A stretch of DNA of 64,000 bases from Bremerella sp. P1 (GCF_028748185.1 NZ_CP118164.1:3497814-3561813); one strand, 5' to 3'; shown: positions 52,272 to 61,699, counted from the first letter of the stretch. Numbers and translations: made by a program. The notes: generated by a model from the sequence alone, not told the origin.

Positions 52272-55200
52272 TTTTCTACCTCAAGGACCTGAGATTGGCC
52301 GCGATTCTGCTGCCAGTTGCGTGGTCCCCGTTGTCCGTTTGGGTTGGGCTGAGGACCGCCAGGCTGGCCGTTCTGGTCTTGCATTTGTTGCTGCTGTTGA
52401 AGCTGTTGTGGATCGACTTTTTCCAGCAACCGGTTGAGAAGCTCGCGAAACTTGTCTCCGCCAACGCCTGTCTTCAGGTTGACGACGCGAACCGTGGAAA
52501 CCTGCTTCGCCGACTCATCAATTCGCTTCACCATGTCCATCACCAGCGTCATCAGGCTCTCGCCTTCGGCGGAGATCAACAGCGTGTTGGAAATGTCATC
52601 AACGCCAATCGAGAGCTTGCCGCGAAATGCGGAGCCGCTGCGAGAGATGTAGTCGCTCGCTGATCGCTCCTCATTGCGACCGCGTTCGCCTGATTGTTGC
52701 GGAGGAGCCTGAAGCGATTTGTCATTCGACGAGAGTAGATCGCGAAAGACTTCCTTGACCGATTCTGCGATGGCCGATGCCCGGGAGTAACGAACTGCGT
52801 AGGTTGCGTTGAGACGTTTTGACTCTTCGACAACCGGCTCTGGCTTGTCATAGAGTTGGATCAATTCACGAACCGTCTCTAGCTGCTCGGCGGTCGCGTT
52901 CTGAACGAGAATTGTATTCGTGTCGATGTCTGCCAGGAACTTGATCGGTGCTCGCTGCGACAGCCGCCGAGAGTCATCTTTTTTATCCTGCTGGTTGAAG
53001 TCCCAAAACCAAGGCGATCGGGAATTGCTCTCTTTTTCCTCTTCTTCCTCGAAGAAGTCTTCCAGGTTCCAAGAGACAAACAATGCCGGTGCATGTTTCA
53101 GTTCAAATACCTCGTAGTCTTTGGGAGGTGGCGTCATCTCGAGAAGGACGTCCTCCAACAGATCGAGCACTGCCGGGTTCTCCGATGCCAACGTGATCCG
53201 GCCGTTTTCGTCCACTTGAATGACGACGGGTTGGTCCGCAGCAGGTTTCTTCTGTTCGCCAGCACCGGCGGCTTGCGGGAAGTACTTCCGCATAAGCTCT
53301 TCCTGCGAGAGCCCATCCAACTGGTTGTCGTCCGCTGCTACTTCCTCCAAGACTGGCTCGTCAGAGGCGGCGTCTTCTTTTTGTGAGGCAACCGCCAGGT
53401 GGACCGGTACGGTAATACCGTGCTGATGCATTACCGAGCTATCGGCATCCGGTTTCTTTTCTTGGGTCTCTTCGGTCTTGGTGGGCTCCGGTTCAGGCTT
53501 CTTCTTCGGTTCCGCGACTTCGATTTTCAGTGGGGCAGGAGAAACTTGCGGCCAAACTTCTTTCAGCTTCTTGACTAACTCTTGAGCTGACTGGCTTGAG
53601 CCCAGATCAAGTGTGCGTAATCGGCCTCGCTGCGAGTCGCCACCGGCGGGGATCTCGCCCAGTTGGACCAGCAGGTTTTCAACTGCCTCGAGCTCAACCT
53701 CATTCGCCCAAAGCAACAGGCGATTGTTGACGACGTCGGCATCGACGCGGAACTTGTCCTTGCTCTTGGTGTCCTCTTGCTGGCGACCGTAGCTGTAGAA
53801 CGAATAGTATCCGCGGCGTGAATTGCTGTCGTCTTCCTCTTCCTCGCTTCCCATCATGAACTGGATCGAACCGGCTACGTAGTCGGCTTGAAGTCGACGC
53901 AGACGAATCACCTTGAATTGGCGGCCCGTGCCGTCCAGCTTGCTGATCAGCGTTTCGATCGTGATTTGGTCGGCGGGCGTTGCATAGGCGATCAGAGCTT
54001 TGTTCTTGTCGTCGGCGACTAGCTGCGTTGTGGGGTCGAGATTACCTGCTTGCAGTAGCATGGATTGAAGTGCTTTCGGATCTAACTGGGCAAGCCGAAA
54101 TACTTTTACCCTTTGGAAGTTGGCACCAATGGTCGCACCCGGTTGTGGCGGGACGTCGAACATCTTCACCGCTTCCGCGATGACGACAATCTTATCTGGC
54201 GGAGCATTCGCGATGATGCTGTTTTGTCGCGAGTTGATGACCAGGTGAATATTGTCCGTAGAATTGGAACGTCGGCGACCACCGCTATTTCCGCCTGGCT
54301 GCTGCTGTTGCATTTGCTGCATCATCTGCTGCTGCATTTGTTGCATCTGCTGCATCATCTGCGGATTCATCGCCATCCCGCCACCGCTCGGCTTACTGAT
54401 GCCCAGCAGCGATTGCAGCTGGGCCACCACATCTTCGGCGCGCGTGTAGCGAAGGAAGAACTCGTGGACTTTGGAAGATCGAACCTCGGACGACTGCTCT
54501 TCCTGCAGCACATGCTGAATCTCGCGCAGGTTGGAAACCACATCCAGGACTTCCAAGCGGTTCGAGGTTGCCAGCGCCGACATCGAACCATGTTTGCTCA
54601 GCATCGGTTTCAATTCTTCCACGGCATCTTCGGCTATGAGCCAGCTGAGCGGGAAGGAAACCTTGACGAATTCGTGGTCGTCCCGATAACGCAAGTCTTC
54701 CGAATACACGCGCGGGACGCGAGCAGGGTTTAGGCCTTCCAGCTTGGCGACGACGAATCCTTCCCGCTGTTGGAGAATGGTGTAGCCGCGTGTCATCAGG
54801 CGTTCGTTCAGAAGATCGCGGACTTCATCGACGCTGTAAGCACGCTGGGTCGTCAGGTTGAGATAGTCACCAGGCAGTTCCTGCCAATCCAGGCTGGTAT
54901 TCGAGATATCGGCCAGCCAGTCTAAGACGTCGGGCCAAGCTTGGCCTCGGAAATTGAACCGGACCATCCCACGCTCATCAGGACGGACTTTTAGCTCTTG
55001 GGGATCGGAAGGCTGATCTGGCTCATCTTTGCGTTGGATCGGTCCCTTGTTGCCTTCGGTGGGGGCTTCGCCAGGTTTCGCGTCCTCTTTCTTTTCGTCG
55101 GGCTTGGTCTCTCCGTTTTGGGGCTCTGGTTCGCCTTCTTCTGGTTTGGGATGTTCTCCGCTAGGGGAAGGACGCGGACCACGAACACGCATCGAACCTC

Positions 55201-55342
55201 CCGGGCGGCCTTGTGCGGGGATCGTCTGAATTTGGAGAGCTTCTTCTTCCTGGCCACTGGCAAGTTCAGGCAGCCAAGTGAATAGGGCAAGTACGAAGCA
55301 TAACCCTGCGCATGGAAATGCAGTTAGGGGCCGAAAAGTCAT
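52268..55342 (-). CDS. secretin-N-domain repeat protein without a secretin barrel
   Basis: A 1024-residue secreted protein; signal peptide at residues 1-31, then a Glu/Pro/Lys-rich region (to about 115). Afterwards there is an N0-like domain (VRFNFRGQAWPDVLDWLA) and at least five N1/secretin_N-type repeats, each with the pattern strand-helix, VINSRQNSIIANAPPDKI-like strand, helix and next strand (for example IDTNTILVQNATAEQLETV; VDDISNTLLISAEGESLMTL). The C-terminus ends in Gln/Pro/Asn-rich sequence and no secretin barrel signature is found. A Met/Gln-rich stretch lies near residue 330. The TTG at 55393 in frame is rejected in favour of the ATG at 55342, which gives a proper signal peptide. 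Confidence 0.8.
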   Translation of the reverse strand: MTFRPLTAFPCAGLCFVLALFTWLPELASGQEEEALQIQTIPAQGRPGGSMRVRGPRPSPSGEHPKPEEGEPEPQNGETKPDEKKEDAKPGEAPTEGNKGPIQRKDEPDQPSDPQELKVRPDERGMVRFNFRGQAWPDVLDWLADISNTSLDWQELPGDYLNLTTQRAYSVDEVRDLLNERLMTRGYTILQQREGFVVAKLEGLNPARVPRVYSEDLRYRDDHEFVKVSFPLSWLIAEDAVEELKPMLSKHGSMSALATSNRLEVLDVVSNLREIQHVLQEEQSSEVRSSKVHEFFLRYTRAEDVVAQLQSLLGISKPSGGGMAMNPQMMQQMQQMQQQMMQQMQQQQPGGNSGGRRRSNSTDNIHLVINSRQNSIIANAPPDKIVVIAEAVKMFDVPPQPGATIGANFQRVKVFRLAQLDPKALQSMLLQAGNLDPTTQLVADDKNKALIAYATPADQITIETLISKLDGTGRQFKVIRLRRLQADYVAGSIQFMMGSEEEEDDSNSRRGYYSFYSYGRQQEDTKSKDKFRVDADVVNNRLLLWANEVELEAVENLLVQLGEIPAGGDSQRGRLRTLDLGSSQSAQELVKKLKEVWPQVSPAPLKIEVAEPKKKPEPEPTKTEETQEKKPDADSSVMHQHGITVPVHLAVASQKEDAASDEPVLEEVAADDNQLDGLSQEELMRKYFPQAAGAGEQKKPAADQPVVIQVDENGRITLASENPAVLDLLEDVLLEMTPPPKDYEVFELKHAPALFVSWNLEDFFEEEEEKESNSRSPWFWDFNQQDKKDDSRRLSQRAPIKFLADIDTNTILVQNATAEQLETVRELIQLYDKPEPVVEESKRLNATYAVRYSRASAIAESVKEVFRDLLSSNDKSLQAPPQQSGERGRNEERSASDYISRSGSAFRGKLSIGVDDISNTLLISAEGESLMTLVMDMVKRIDESAKQVSTVRVVNLKTGVGGDKFRELLNRLLEKVDPQQLQQQQQMQDQNGQPGGPQPNPNGQRGPRNWQQNRGQSQVLEVEN
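54299..54366 (-). repeat. Met/Gln codon repeat
   Basis: About 68 bases of imperfect GCTGCTGTTGCAT-type repeat (+ strand) that encode a run of Met and Gln residues (QMMQQMQQ units) in the secretin-N-domain protein. Such tracts vary in length by slippage; it forms a low-complexity loop between two domains. Confidence 0.7.
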
Positions 55343-55806
55343 GGGGCTTCCGGTTGGGATGAGGCGCTGGATGGGCGTCCGATGGGTGATCAAGACGAGC
55401 TCATTATCTTTCGTCTACCGAATCTGTTCAAACTAATTGCCAGAAAATTCCCCTAAATTGGTGTAGGGTCGAATTCCCCGGGTATGTGCCATTACGTAAG
55501 ACGAAAGAAAAAGTGCTTTGGATTCTTGCATTGGTTCTTGTGCGAGATCTTGGAGACTTTACGTTAGAGGCAAGCTGGGGGGCTGGCGTAGTTCGCGCGA
55601 TTTCAGTGCTGTCACGTAGATCCCTCAAAATGACGGAAGTTTTGACCTGGATTTGGGGAACTTTCGTGGCTACAAGGCCATCTACGTTTTCAGGCAACGA
55701 TTCTTACATTGTTGCGGTACCGTTTCACGCGACCTAACTCTTTAAATAGAAGCAGGTTGAGGGAAATTTAGTTTGATAGCTCCATCCGTTTAGGTGGCTC
55801 AGACCC
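55343..55806. other. divergent intergenic region, 464 bases
   Basis: Spacer between the secretin-N-domain gene and the anti-sigma-like gene. An open frame of 83 codons at 55486-55737 has no start site, domain or typical codon use and is not called. No strong inverted repeat was found. Confidence 0.45.
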
Positions 55807-57267
55807 ATGGATTTGCAACTTAATGACGAACTTCTTTCGGCTTTCCTGGATGGGGAAGTTTCAGAAGAAGAACGTTTGCAAATTGAGTCTTTGCTGGCTA
55901 AGTCCCCCGAGTGGCGGAGTCGGTATCACCAGTTGATCGAAACCGTCAACGCCGTTCGCACGATGCCCGAGATTCCGCTGCCACGAGATTTCTCGCAGGA
56001 TATTCTCTCCCAGATTGCACAGCGTCAACAAGAAGAGTGTCAGCAGCAAGAGGGGCAGGCTGGGCACGAGGCGGCTGCTTCTCAGGTCACCTTGGCAACT
56101 TCGTCCGATCGATCAATGCTCGAGCGTCGTCGTCAGAAGGATTCTCCGTACGCATCGGCTTGGATTGCGGTTGCGGCTTGCCTATTGATTGCGGCCGGCC
56201 TGGGTATCGCTTATCAGGTTGGAATGTTCGGTTCCGGTAGCGATCCAATGATCGCCCAGAACGATCCGGTTGCTCCCTCCGATGTGAAGCCAATTGGGAA
56301 TCCGGCCACACCAGATATCAAGCCGGCTGTCGATAATTCACCTGAAGATCCGAAGCACTCCCCCTTCCCCACGGTCGACGAACTGGCCAACAGCCAGAAC
56401 AATCCGCCGATGGAAGTTATCCCGATGGATGACCCGGGAATGGCACGAAGTCCGATCGGTATTCGGGTCAATGTCCGCACGAAGCCAGGAGAAGATCCCA
56501 AGACTCCATCGACGATGAAACGGCCTGGCTCGCTGGCTCGAAGTGTCTTCAATCTTGATCCTCAGGAAGATCCCGAGTTGGATCGTATCGAGTTGACGAA
56601 TTTCAAGCGGGATGATGTCGCCGAAGAGATTTCGACTTGGGCAGATCTCAATCAGGATAGTCAGGTTTCTGACTCCGAGGCCCAGCAATCCTGGTTCCGC
56701 TTTATGCAGACCGAAGGTGCGGTTCCCGCGCTAAGCGAAGAAGCCTTGATCGCGATCGATCAGGATATGAATCAGAAGATTTCGATTGCTGAGTTCCACT
56801 TGGCCGTCGCGTCAGTTCGTTGGAATGGCAGCGAAGCTCTTCGCAAGGCTTGGTATCGGTTGGATGCCAATGGTGACGGTATCTGGTCACGTGAAGATTT
56901 TCCTGTCAACGCTCGCTTTGCCACGATGGGCACTCCTCCGCTCTCGCAGCAGCTCGTGCAGTGGCATGCACTCTTGGACCGTTCTCGCGATGGCAATGTG
57001 TCGCGTCTGGAATTCGCACTTTCGTCAGACCAGATTCAGCTTGTGCTGAAGAATTGGGAACAGAAGATTCTCAATCCTCAGTCGTACGATCAAACGAAGT
57101 CGCTGCTCAGCGAATTTGATCGGGACGGAAACGGACAGCTGGCAGGTCGTGAATTAATGCGACTGAAAGAGAAGCACGAAACGCTCGCGCCGCGGATGGA
57201 GAACGTCGGTCGTGATGGTCTCTCAGCCTACGAGCTCTACTTAATTGTCGAAGCGGAAAACCTCTAG
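55807..57267 (+). CDS. anti-sigma-factor-like membrane protein with EF-hands
   Basis: A 486-residue single-pass membrane protein. Residues 1-65 resemble the N-terminal helical anti-sigma domain (LSAFLDGEVSEEERLQIESLLAK) without the His-Cys-Cys zinc site. One membrane helix is near residues 118-138 (AWIAVAACLLIAAGLGIAY). The outer part has a Pro/Asn-rich stretch, then about five EF-hand-type loops: DLNQDSQVSDSE, DQDMNQKISIAE, DANGDGIWSRED, DRSRDGNVSRLE and DRDGNGQLAGRE. This could couple a periplasmic calcium signal to a cytoplasmic sigma factor. The next gene encodes a sigma factor, but it is 244 bases away and of the RpoD type, not ECF, so pairing is only a possibility. Confidence 0.72.
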   Translation: MDLQLNDELLSAFLDGEVSEEERLQIESLLAKSPEWRSRYHQLIETVNAVRTMPEIPLPRDFSQDILSQIAQRQQEECQQQEGQAGHEAAASQVTLATSSDRSMLERRRQKDSPYASAWIAVAACLLIAAGLGIAYQVGMFGSGSDPMIAQNDPVAPSDVKPIGNPATPDIKPAVDNSPEDPKHSPFPTVDELANSQNNPPMEVIPMDDPGMARSPIGIRVNVRTKPGEDPKTPSTMKRPGSLARSVFNLDPQEDPELDRIELTNFKRDDVAEEISTWADLNQDSQVSDSEAQQSWFRFMQTEGAVPALSEEALIAIDQDMNQKISIAEFHLAVASVRWNGSEALRKAWYRLDANGDGIWSREDFPVNARFATMGTPPLSQQLVQWHALLDRSRDGNVSRLEFALSSDQIQLVLKNWEQKILNPQSYDQTKSLLSEFDRDGNGQLAGRELMRLKEKHETLAPRMENVGRDGLSAYELYLIVEAENL

Positions 57268-57511
57268 CCCTTCGGGTATGCTCCTGGGTTTACCCGTGGA
57301 TCTGGTACGGAAAGCCGTGCGGAAGTAGTGATCTGGGTATATCGGGGGGTGAAAAACCTTTCTTTGCGAGACTGACTGCGTAGAATGACGTTGTTGTGGC
57401 AGCTCACGCCAGCTTGCCTGTCACAACACTACGGAAAACCGCGTTGGATAATGATGTTCGTCGGACGAATATCCAGGCAGTCTATCCAACCGAAGGGGAG
57501 AAACGTCAAAG

Positions 57512-59023
57512 ATGAACGAGGGAAGCGGCAGCATCGTGGAGAGTCAGGAAGAGTCCGCGTATGCCGATTCCGCATCTACTGCCGATTCGCTTGCTTTGAA
57601 TCGGACGAAAGTTCGGTCCAAGTCTGCTGAAGCTTCCTCGGATGAACCGGAAGTGCGTTCGGCCACCGATTCTGAATCGCTTCGTACCTATCTCGTCGAG
57701 ATGGGAAAGATCCCTCGGCTGACTATTGAGCAGGAGCGGCATCTGACCCGGCATGTCGCCCAGGCTCGTCGCAGCTACCTGCGTCGATTGTTCGGGTGTG
57801 GAATTGTCACACAGATGGTGTGTGATCTGCTTGTGGAAGTGGCAGAAGGCGACCGGCGACTGGATCGTACCTTGGAAGTCACTGTCAGTAGCCCGGGCCA
57901 GAAAGCCAAATTGCTAGGCAAGGTCCGTGAGGCCATCGAATACCTTGCCGAGTCCGCACACCGCAATCGCTACGATATTTCTGTGGCCATGCGTACTGAC
58001 GAGGAAACACCCCAGCGGCGTGAAAGGGCGATTGAACGCCTCATGCGTCGCCGTCATGCAACGGCGTGTTTTCTCGAGTCGTTTGGCTTGCGAGAAAAGT
58101 TTCTCCCAGACTGGCAGCGCAAAGTGGAGCAGTTGCTTCAGTCGCTTAATCTGCCGGCAGGTAGTGCGCCTGGTCAGATGTTCGACATGCCGGTCTCTCC
58201 GGAAGCACTCGAGATATTCGAGCTTTATCAAGAGACGCCAGGAACTCTAGCGTTTCAATGGCCGAAGGTTTGCGAGGCTCATGAAGTGTACGGGCGGGCT
58301 AAGAAAGAGCTCGTCGCCGCGAACTTGCGACTGGTGGTCTCCATCGCCAAGAACTATCGAAATCGTGGATTGAGTTTTCTGGATCTGATCCAGGAAGGAA
58401 ATGTCGGCCTGATTCGCGCGGTCGAGAAATTCGATGAATCACTCGGCTTCAAGTTTGCTACCTACGGAACGTGGTGGATTCGGCAGGCGATTCTAAAAGC
58501 CATTGCCGACCAAGCGAAGTTGATTCGCGTGCCGGCAAGGATGCAGGAACGGATCCAGAACGTTCAGTCGTCCAAGGCGCAGTTCCGTCAGGAAGAGAAT
58601 CGCGATCCTACGATCGAAGAGACCGCGAGCCGAGCGAAGGTAACCGAACGCGATGTTCTGCAGGCCGATGTGTTGATGCGCGGGCCGATGTCGCTTGATG
58701 CAAAGCCATACGATGACGACGAATTCGCCGATATGCTGCCGGCCAAAGATGACTTTTCCGGACTCTCGGAAGGTAATCGCGAGACGGTTCAAAAACTATT
58801 AGCGAACGTCTTTAGTGTCCTGACTCCACGAGAGCAGGAGATCCTCTGCCGACGATATGGTATTCCGGATGGTCGTTCGCAAACGTTGGAAGAAGTAAGC
58901 CAGGCTTTCTCACTGACGCGTGAGCGAATCCGACAAATCGAAATCGCTGCCCTGCGGAAGCTTCGTAAGTCGAGTGCTTGCGCAGGGCTGAAGGATTGGA
59001 TTGACGAGCCGGTTACCTTCTAA
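57512..59023 (+). CDS. RNA polymerase sigma factor, sigma-70 group 1/2 (RpoD-like)
   Basis: A 503-residue sigma factor. Region 1.2 is at residues 53-85 ([19 protein letters not shown]), a non-conserved spacer runs to about 260, then region 2 at 262-342 (AAVANLRLVV-type start, [14 protein letters not shown] and [14 protein letters not shown]), region 3 to about 415 and region 4 at 425-485 ([32 protein letters not shown]). The -10 recognition helix differs slightly from the usual [13 protein letters not shown]. It should direct transcription of housekeeping-like or stationary-phase promoters. No N-terminal region 1.1 is evident, favouring a group 2 factor over the primary sigma, but this is not certain. 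Confidence 0.9.
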   Translation: MNEGSGSIVESQEESAYADSASTADSLALNRTKVRSKSAEASSDEPEVRSATDSESLRTYLVEMGKIPRLTIEQERHLTRHVAQARRSYLRRLFGCGIVTQMVCDLLVEVAEGDRRLDRTLEVTVSSPGQKAKLLGKVREAIEYLAESAHRNRYDISVAMRTDEETPQRRERAIERLMRRRHATACFLESFGLREKFLPDWQRKVEQLLQSLNLPAGSAPGQMFDMPVSPEALEIFELYQETPGTLAFQWPKVCEAHEVYGRAKKELVAANLRLVVSIAKNYRNRGLSFLDLIQEGNVGLIRAVEKFDESLGFKFATYGTWWIRQAILKAIADQAKLIRVPARMQERIQNVQSSKAQFRQEENRDPTIEETASRAKVTERDVLQADVLMRGPMSLDAKPYDDDEFADMLPAKDDFSGLSEGNRETVQKLLANVFSVLTPREQEILCRRYGIPDGRSQTLEEVSQAFSLTRERIRQIEIAALRKLRKSSACAGLKDWIDEPVTF

Positions 59024-59029
59024 AGCGGC

Positions 59030-60142
59030 CTACCAGGCGTCGCATTCGTAGGAAAGCTGACGCAGATAGTCGATCGCTTCTTCGAGCTCCGAAGTCTCAA
59101 CGCCAACTTTCCGGCCCTCGCGGTCGCAGCGTGCTAGGAGGATTAGCTCTTCGTAATCCTCCGACTCTTTCAAGCGGCGTTTCGCTCTGGCTCCAATCGT
59201 ACCGTCGACGACTAGTGCAGCTTCCATGTGATGGGCAATGAGCCAGTGGGTTCGCTGGGTAATGTCGTCTCCGAGGGCTTCCAGGCCTGCTTGAACGTGA
59301 TCGTAAGGATCGATCCCCTTGCCCACGTCATGCAGTAGCGCGGCCAGCAGGAACTCTTCGTCGTAGGGTAAGTGGTCGCGCGCTCGGTCAAAGACTTGGA
59401 GGCTATGGTAAAGAGCGTCTCCTTCAGGATGCCATTTGGGGCTTTGCTTGACGTTCTCCAGAGGTAGTAGCAGTGCCTCGTACTGAAGGAAACGATCGAC
59501 TTGGTTCTCGACCGCCGCGAGTCCTTCGGCGTACTCAATCTCGTTGTAGGTGTCTGCCAGGAATTGTTCGAACTCGGCAATGGTCATCCGCTCTTGTGGT
59601 TTGCCGGTGATCGAACTCTTGGAAACGACCGAGGCATCCTTCGTGGCTCGAACTGTAAGCTCGAATGGATATTCTTCTCGAATGTGGATGTGTGTATAGA
59701 CGCCAGCGGCACCAGGTTTGTTAACGTGCTTACGCTGGACGTCGTAGCGTATTCCTTCGGCTTCCAGCGTTGCGGTTACGGCCGACATGCTGTCACTAAA
59801 AATATGCAGATCGATGTCCGACCCTTTGCGGACATGCCCCGTGAGAACGCTTCCCACGATCTTAGGACGGAAACGCTGGAGAACTTTCATCATGCGAAGA
59901 GCTTCCAGCCGCATGGTGAGCAAGTTATCGAGTCGGTTGTCCCCCTCGAACATACGCGCCATCGATTGCACTTCGTCGCGAATCTCGGCGTTTGTCGGAA
60001 GGTCGGCTTCTTTGACCCAGCCTCGTTGGACTCGACGGGCTGCTTTCATCTTGGCGTGGTAGTACTCAGATTCCTGGCGGTCGTACAGCATGCGCGCAGC
60101 CTGATGGGCAATCTGGCGACGCAGTTTCGACGGTTGTGTCAT
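59030..60142 (-). CDS. nucleotidyltransferase-HD domain protein
   Basis: A 370-residue two-domain protein. Residues about 75-185 are a nucleotidyltransferase fold with the diagnostic GSVLTGHVRKGSDIDLHIF (the G-S-x-GSDIDL motif with two metal-binding Asp). Residues about 240-330 are an HD-type domain: ALYHSLQVFDRARDHL (His), ALLHDVGKGIDPYDH (HD pair) and TQRTHWLIAHHMEA. The order is like CCA-adding or GlnD-type enzymes, but the chain is much shorter. It may modify a protein or nucleic acid and hydrolyse the product, or act on a nucleotide; unknown. It converges on the sigma gene with six bases between the stops. Confidence 0.8.
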   Translation of the reverse strand: MTQPSKLRRQIAHQAARMLYDRQESEYYHAKMKAARRVQRGWVKEADLPTNAEIRDEVQSMARMFEGDNRLDNLLTMRLEALRMMKVLQRFRPKIVGSVLTGHVRKGSDIDLHIFSDSMSAVTATLEAEGIRYDVQRKHVNKPGAAGVYTHIHIREEYPFELTVRATKDASVVSKSSITGKPQERMTIAEFEQFLADTYNEIEYAEGLAAVENQVDRFLQYEALLLPLENVKQSPKWHPEGDALYHSLQVFDRARDHLPYDEEFLLAALLHDVGKGIDPYDHVQAGLEALGDDITQRTHWLIAHHMEAALVVDGTIGARAKRRLKESEDYEELILLARCDREGRKVGVETSELEEAIDYLRQLSYECDAW

Positions 60143-60750
60143 AGAGATGGCCAGCTTATTTCGCTGACGAGTCGACGAGTTTGAATGGAAAGAGCGTTCT
60201 GGTCGACAACAAAACGGCTACGAATATTATACACAAACCGGGTAGAAAGGTTCGGGATAAGAAATCGGAGTCGACTCGAAGGTAGGCTACGTCGCACCGC
60301 GCCGATCCGGCAACCAGGTGCCCTCTCCCGACAACCAAATCACCGGCCGGCAACGGTGCGCACGTCAGCCGCAAGATAGCTCCTCGCGACGGCAACGGCG
60401 GCAAGATCCTTGTTGGGGTTATCTCAAAGGAGTTCGCAAAAGCGGAACTGTGGCCGTATTAGCCATGGTGCAGATAACGGGAAAGGAGGCTGTGACCATT
60501 GAGTCGCGGACATAAAGACAAAAGCAAACTGCATGCCGCGTACCATAAACCCTTAGGTGGTCACAGTTTGGCCACCTGCCGTAGGCACTGACTGTAGCGA
60601 GAGTTAGCGACGCTAGGTGCCTGGTCCTAGGCGGGGAATGCACGGTTTCTTCATAACCAATGCTACGGATGCGCGCCTATTGTGCTTAATTCCGGGGCAG
60701 CAGGCCCGGGGCTATCCGTCATCTACATTCGCTACTCCTGGAGGGTTAGA
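60143..60750. other. non-coding region, 608 bases, rich in complementary segments
   Basis: No open frame here has a plausible start, codon use or domain. Several long-range and local complementary segments were found on reading; the strongest are listed in the ncRNA entry. The region lies upstream of the 2-keto-3-deoxy-pentonate dehydratase-like gene and downstream (divergent) of the nucleotidyltransferase gene. Confidence 0.6.
60289..60640 (+). ncRNA. candidate structured RNA (unnamed)
   Basis: Segments that can pair on one strand, in order: ACGT+GCACCG (60289-60299) with CGGTGC+ACGT (60354-60365), enclosing GGTG/CACC; GTTATCT (60418-60424) with AGATAAC (60472-60478), enclosing two hairpins (AGTTCGC-AAAA-GC-GAACT at 60431-60449 and TGGC/GCCA at 60451-60465), a three-way-junction shape; CTGTGACCA (60490-60498) with TGGTCACAG (60558-60566), enclosing CGCGG/CCGCG (60505-60540); AGGTGG/CCACCT (60556-60577), which competes with it; and AGGCAC (60583-60588) with GTGCCT (60617-60622), enclosing TAGCG/CGCTA. 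No Rfam family is recognised; strand and extent are inferred. Confidence 0.4.
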
Positions 60751-61662
60751 ATGCGGCGAAAGGAATTCTCCCCATTCATCGAAAGATTAATAGCTATGCG
60801 CCTCGCAAAGTTTATCGGAACCCACGGAACCCCAGCGGTTGGCTTGGTGCGTGAGAATGAAGTCGTCCAGTTTTCCAGCCAGGATGTGACCAGCCTGTTC
60901 GAGATTCTCGATGCGGACGATCCTGTGCAAAAGGTCGAGTCATTACTTGACAACGCGCAGGATACGGTAGCTCTTGATCAAGTGGTCCTGCTGCCCCCCA
61001 TCGATCAACAGGAAGTCTGGGCTGCCGGTGTAACCTACAAGCGAAGCCAAACGGCGCGGATGGAAGAGTCGGAAGCGGCGGCCGATTGCTACGATCGGGT
61101 GTACATGTCGGATCGGCCCGAGCTTTTCTTCAAGGCGACGCCTGGCCGAGTTACCGGAACGGGGCAGACACTACGAATTCGAAAAGATTCCAAGTGGAAT
61201 GTTCCCGAGCCAGAATTCGCGTTGGCTCTGAATTCTCGCGGGCAAATTGTCGGTGTGACGATCGGCAACGACATGAGCAGTCGCGACATCGAAGGAGAGA
61301 ACCCCCTTTATCTTCCGCAAGCAAAAGTTTATGACCAATGTTGCGGATTAGGACCTTGGGTTGTTCTGGCCTCCGAATATTGGAAGGACCATTCAGAACT
61401 TTCCCAGGTGAAAGTGCAGTTGAGTATCGTCCGGGCTGGAAACGAGGTCTTTCAGGGAGATACCAGCCTCGATCAATTGGCCCGCTCGTTGGAAGGCCTG
61501 GTCGAGTATCTCTTCCGAGATCAGCACTTCCCACGCGGAGCATTTTTGCTGACGGGAACCGGAATTGTTCCCGACAATGATTTCACTCTGCAGCCGCAAG
61601 ACATCGTGAGCATACAGATTTCAGGTATTGGCACCCTGACCAGCGAGATTGTTCAAGGGTGA
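60751..61662 (+). CDS. fumarylacetoacetate-hydrolase-family protein, likely 2-keto-3-deoxy-pentonate dehydratase
   Basis: A 303-residue FAH-family enzyme (288 if read from the ATG at 60796). The core has ELFFKATPGRVTGTGQ, KWNVPEPEFALALNS (metal-binding Glu pair) and GNDMSSRDIEGENPLYLPQAK, a stretch characteristic of 2-keto-3-deoxy-D-pentonate (arabinonate/xylonate) dehydratases. These dehydrate the keto acid to 2-oxoglutarate semialdehyde. The next gene encodes the enzyme for the following step, which supports this call. ATG 60751 has GGAGGG at 60740-60745, a strong site; ATG 60796 better fits the family N-terminus (MRLAKFIGTHGTPAVGLV) but has no such site. Confidence 0.82.
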   Translation: MRRKEFSPFIERLIAMRLAKFIGTHGTPAVGLVRENEVVQFSSQDVTSLFEILDADDPVQKVESLLDNAQDTVALDQVVLLPPIDQQEVWAAGVTYKRSQTARMEESEAAADCYDRVYMSDRPELFFKATPGRVTGTGQTLRIRKDSKWNVPEPEFALALNSRGQIVGVTIGNDMSSRDIEGENPLYLPQAKVYDQCCGLGPWVVLASEYWKDHSELSQVKVQLSIVRAGNEVFQGDTSLDQLARSLEGLVEYLFRDQHFPRGAFLLTGTGIVPDNDFTLQPQDIVSIQISGIGTLTSEIVQG

Positions 61663-61699
61663 CATAGACCGTATCGCATCGGGAAAGGTGATTGGTTTC

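Noticed and set aside
55486-55737. 83-codon open frame
   Set aside because: Composition unlike coding sequence here and lies in a divergent promoter region.
60156-60515. Short open frames on both strands
   Set aside because: They overlap each other and the paired segments; no start signal and no recognisable protein.
60405-60720. Known RNA families (tmRNA, RNase P, 6S, SRP)
   Set aside because: Diagnostic sequences (tag ending in Ala-Ala, GAGGAAAGTCC, the CCA-side arm of tmRNA, the GGAAGG/AGCAGCC of SRP) were not found on either strand.
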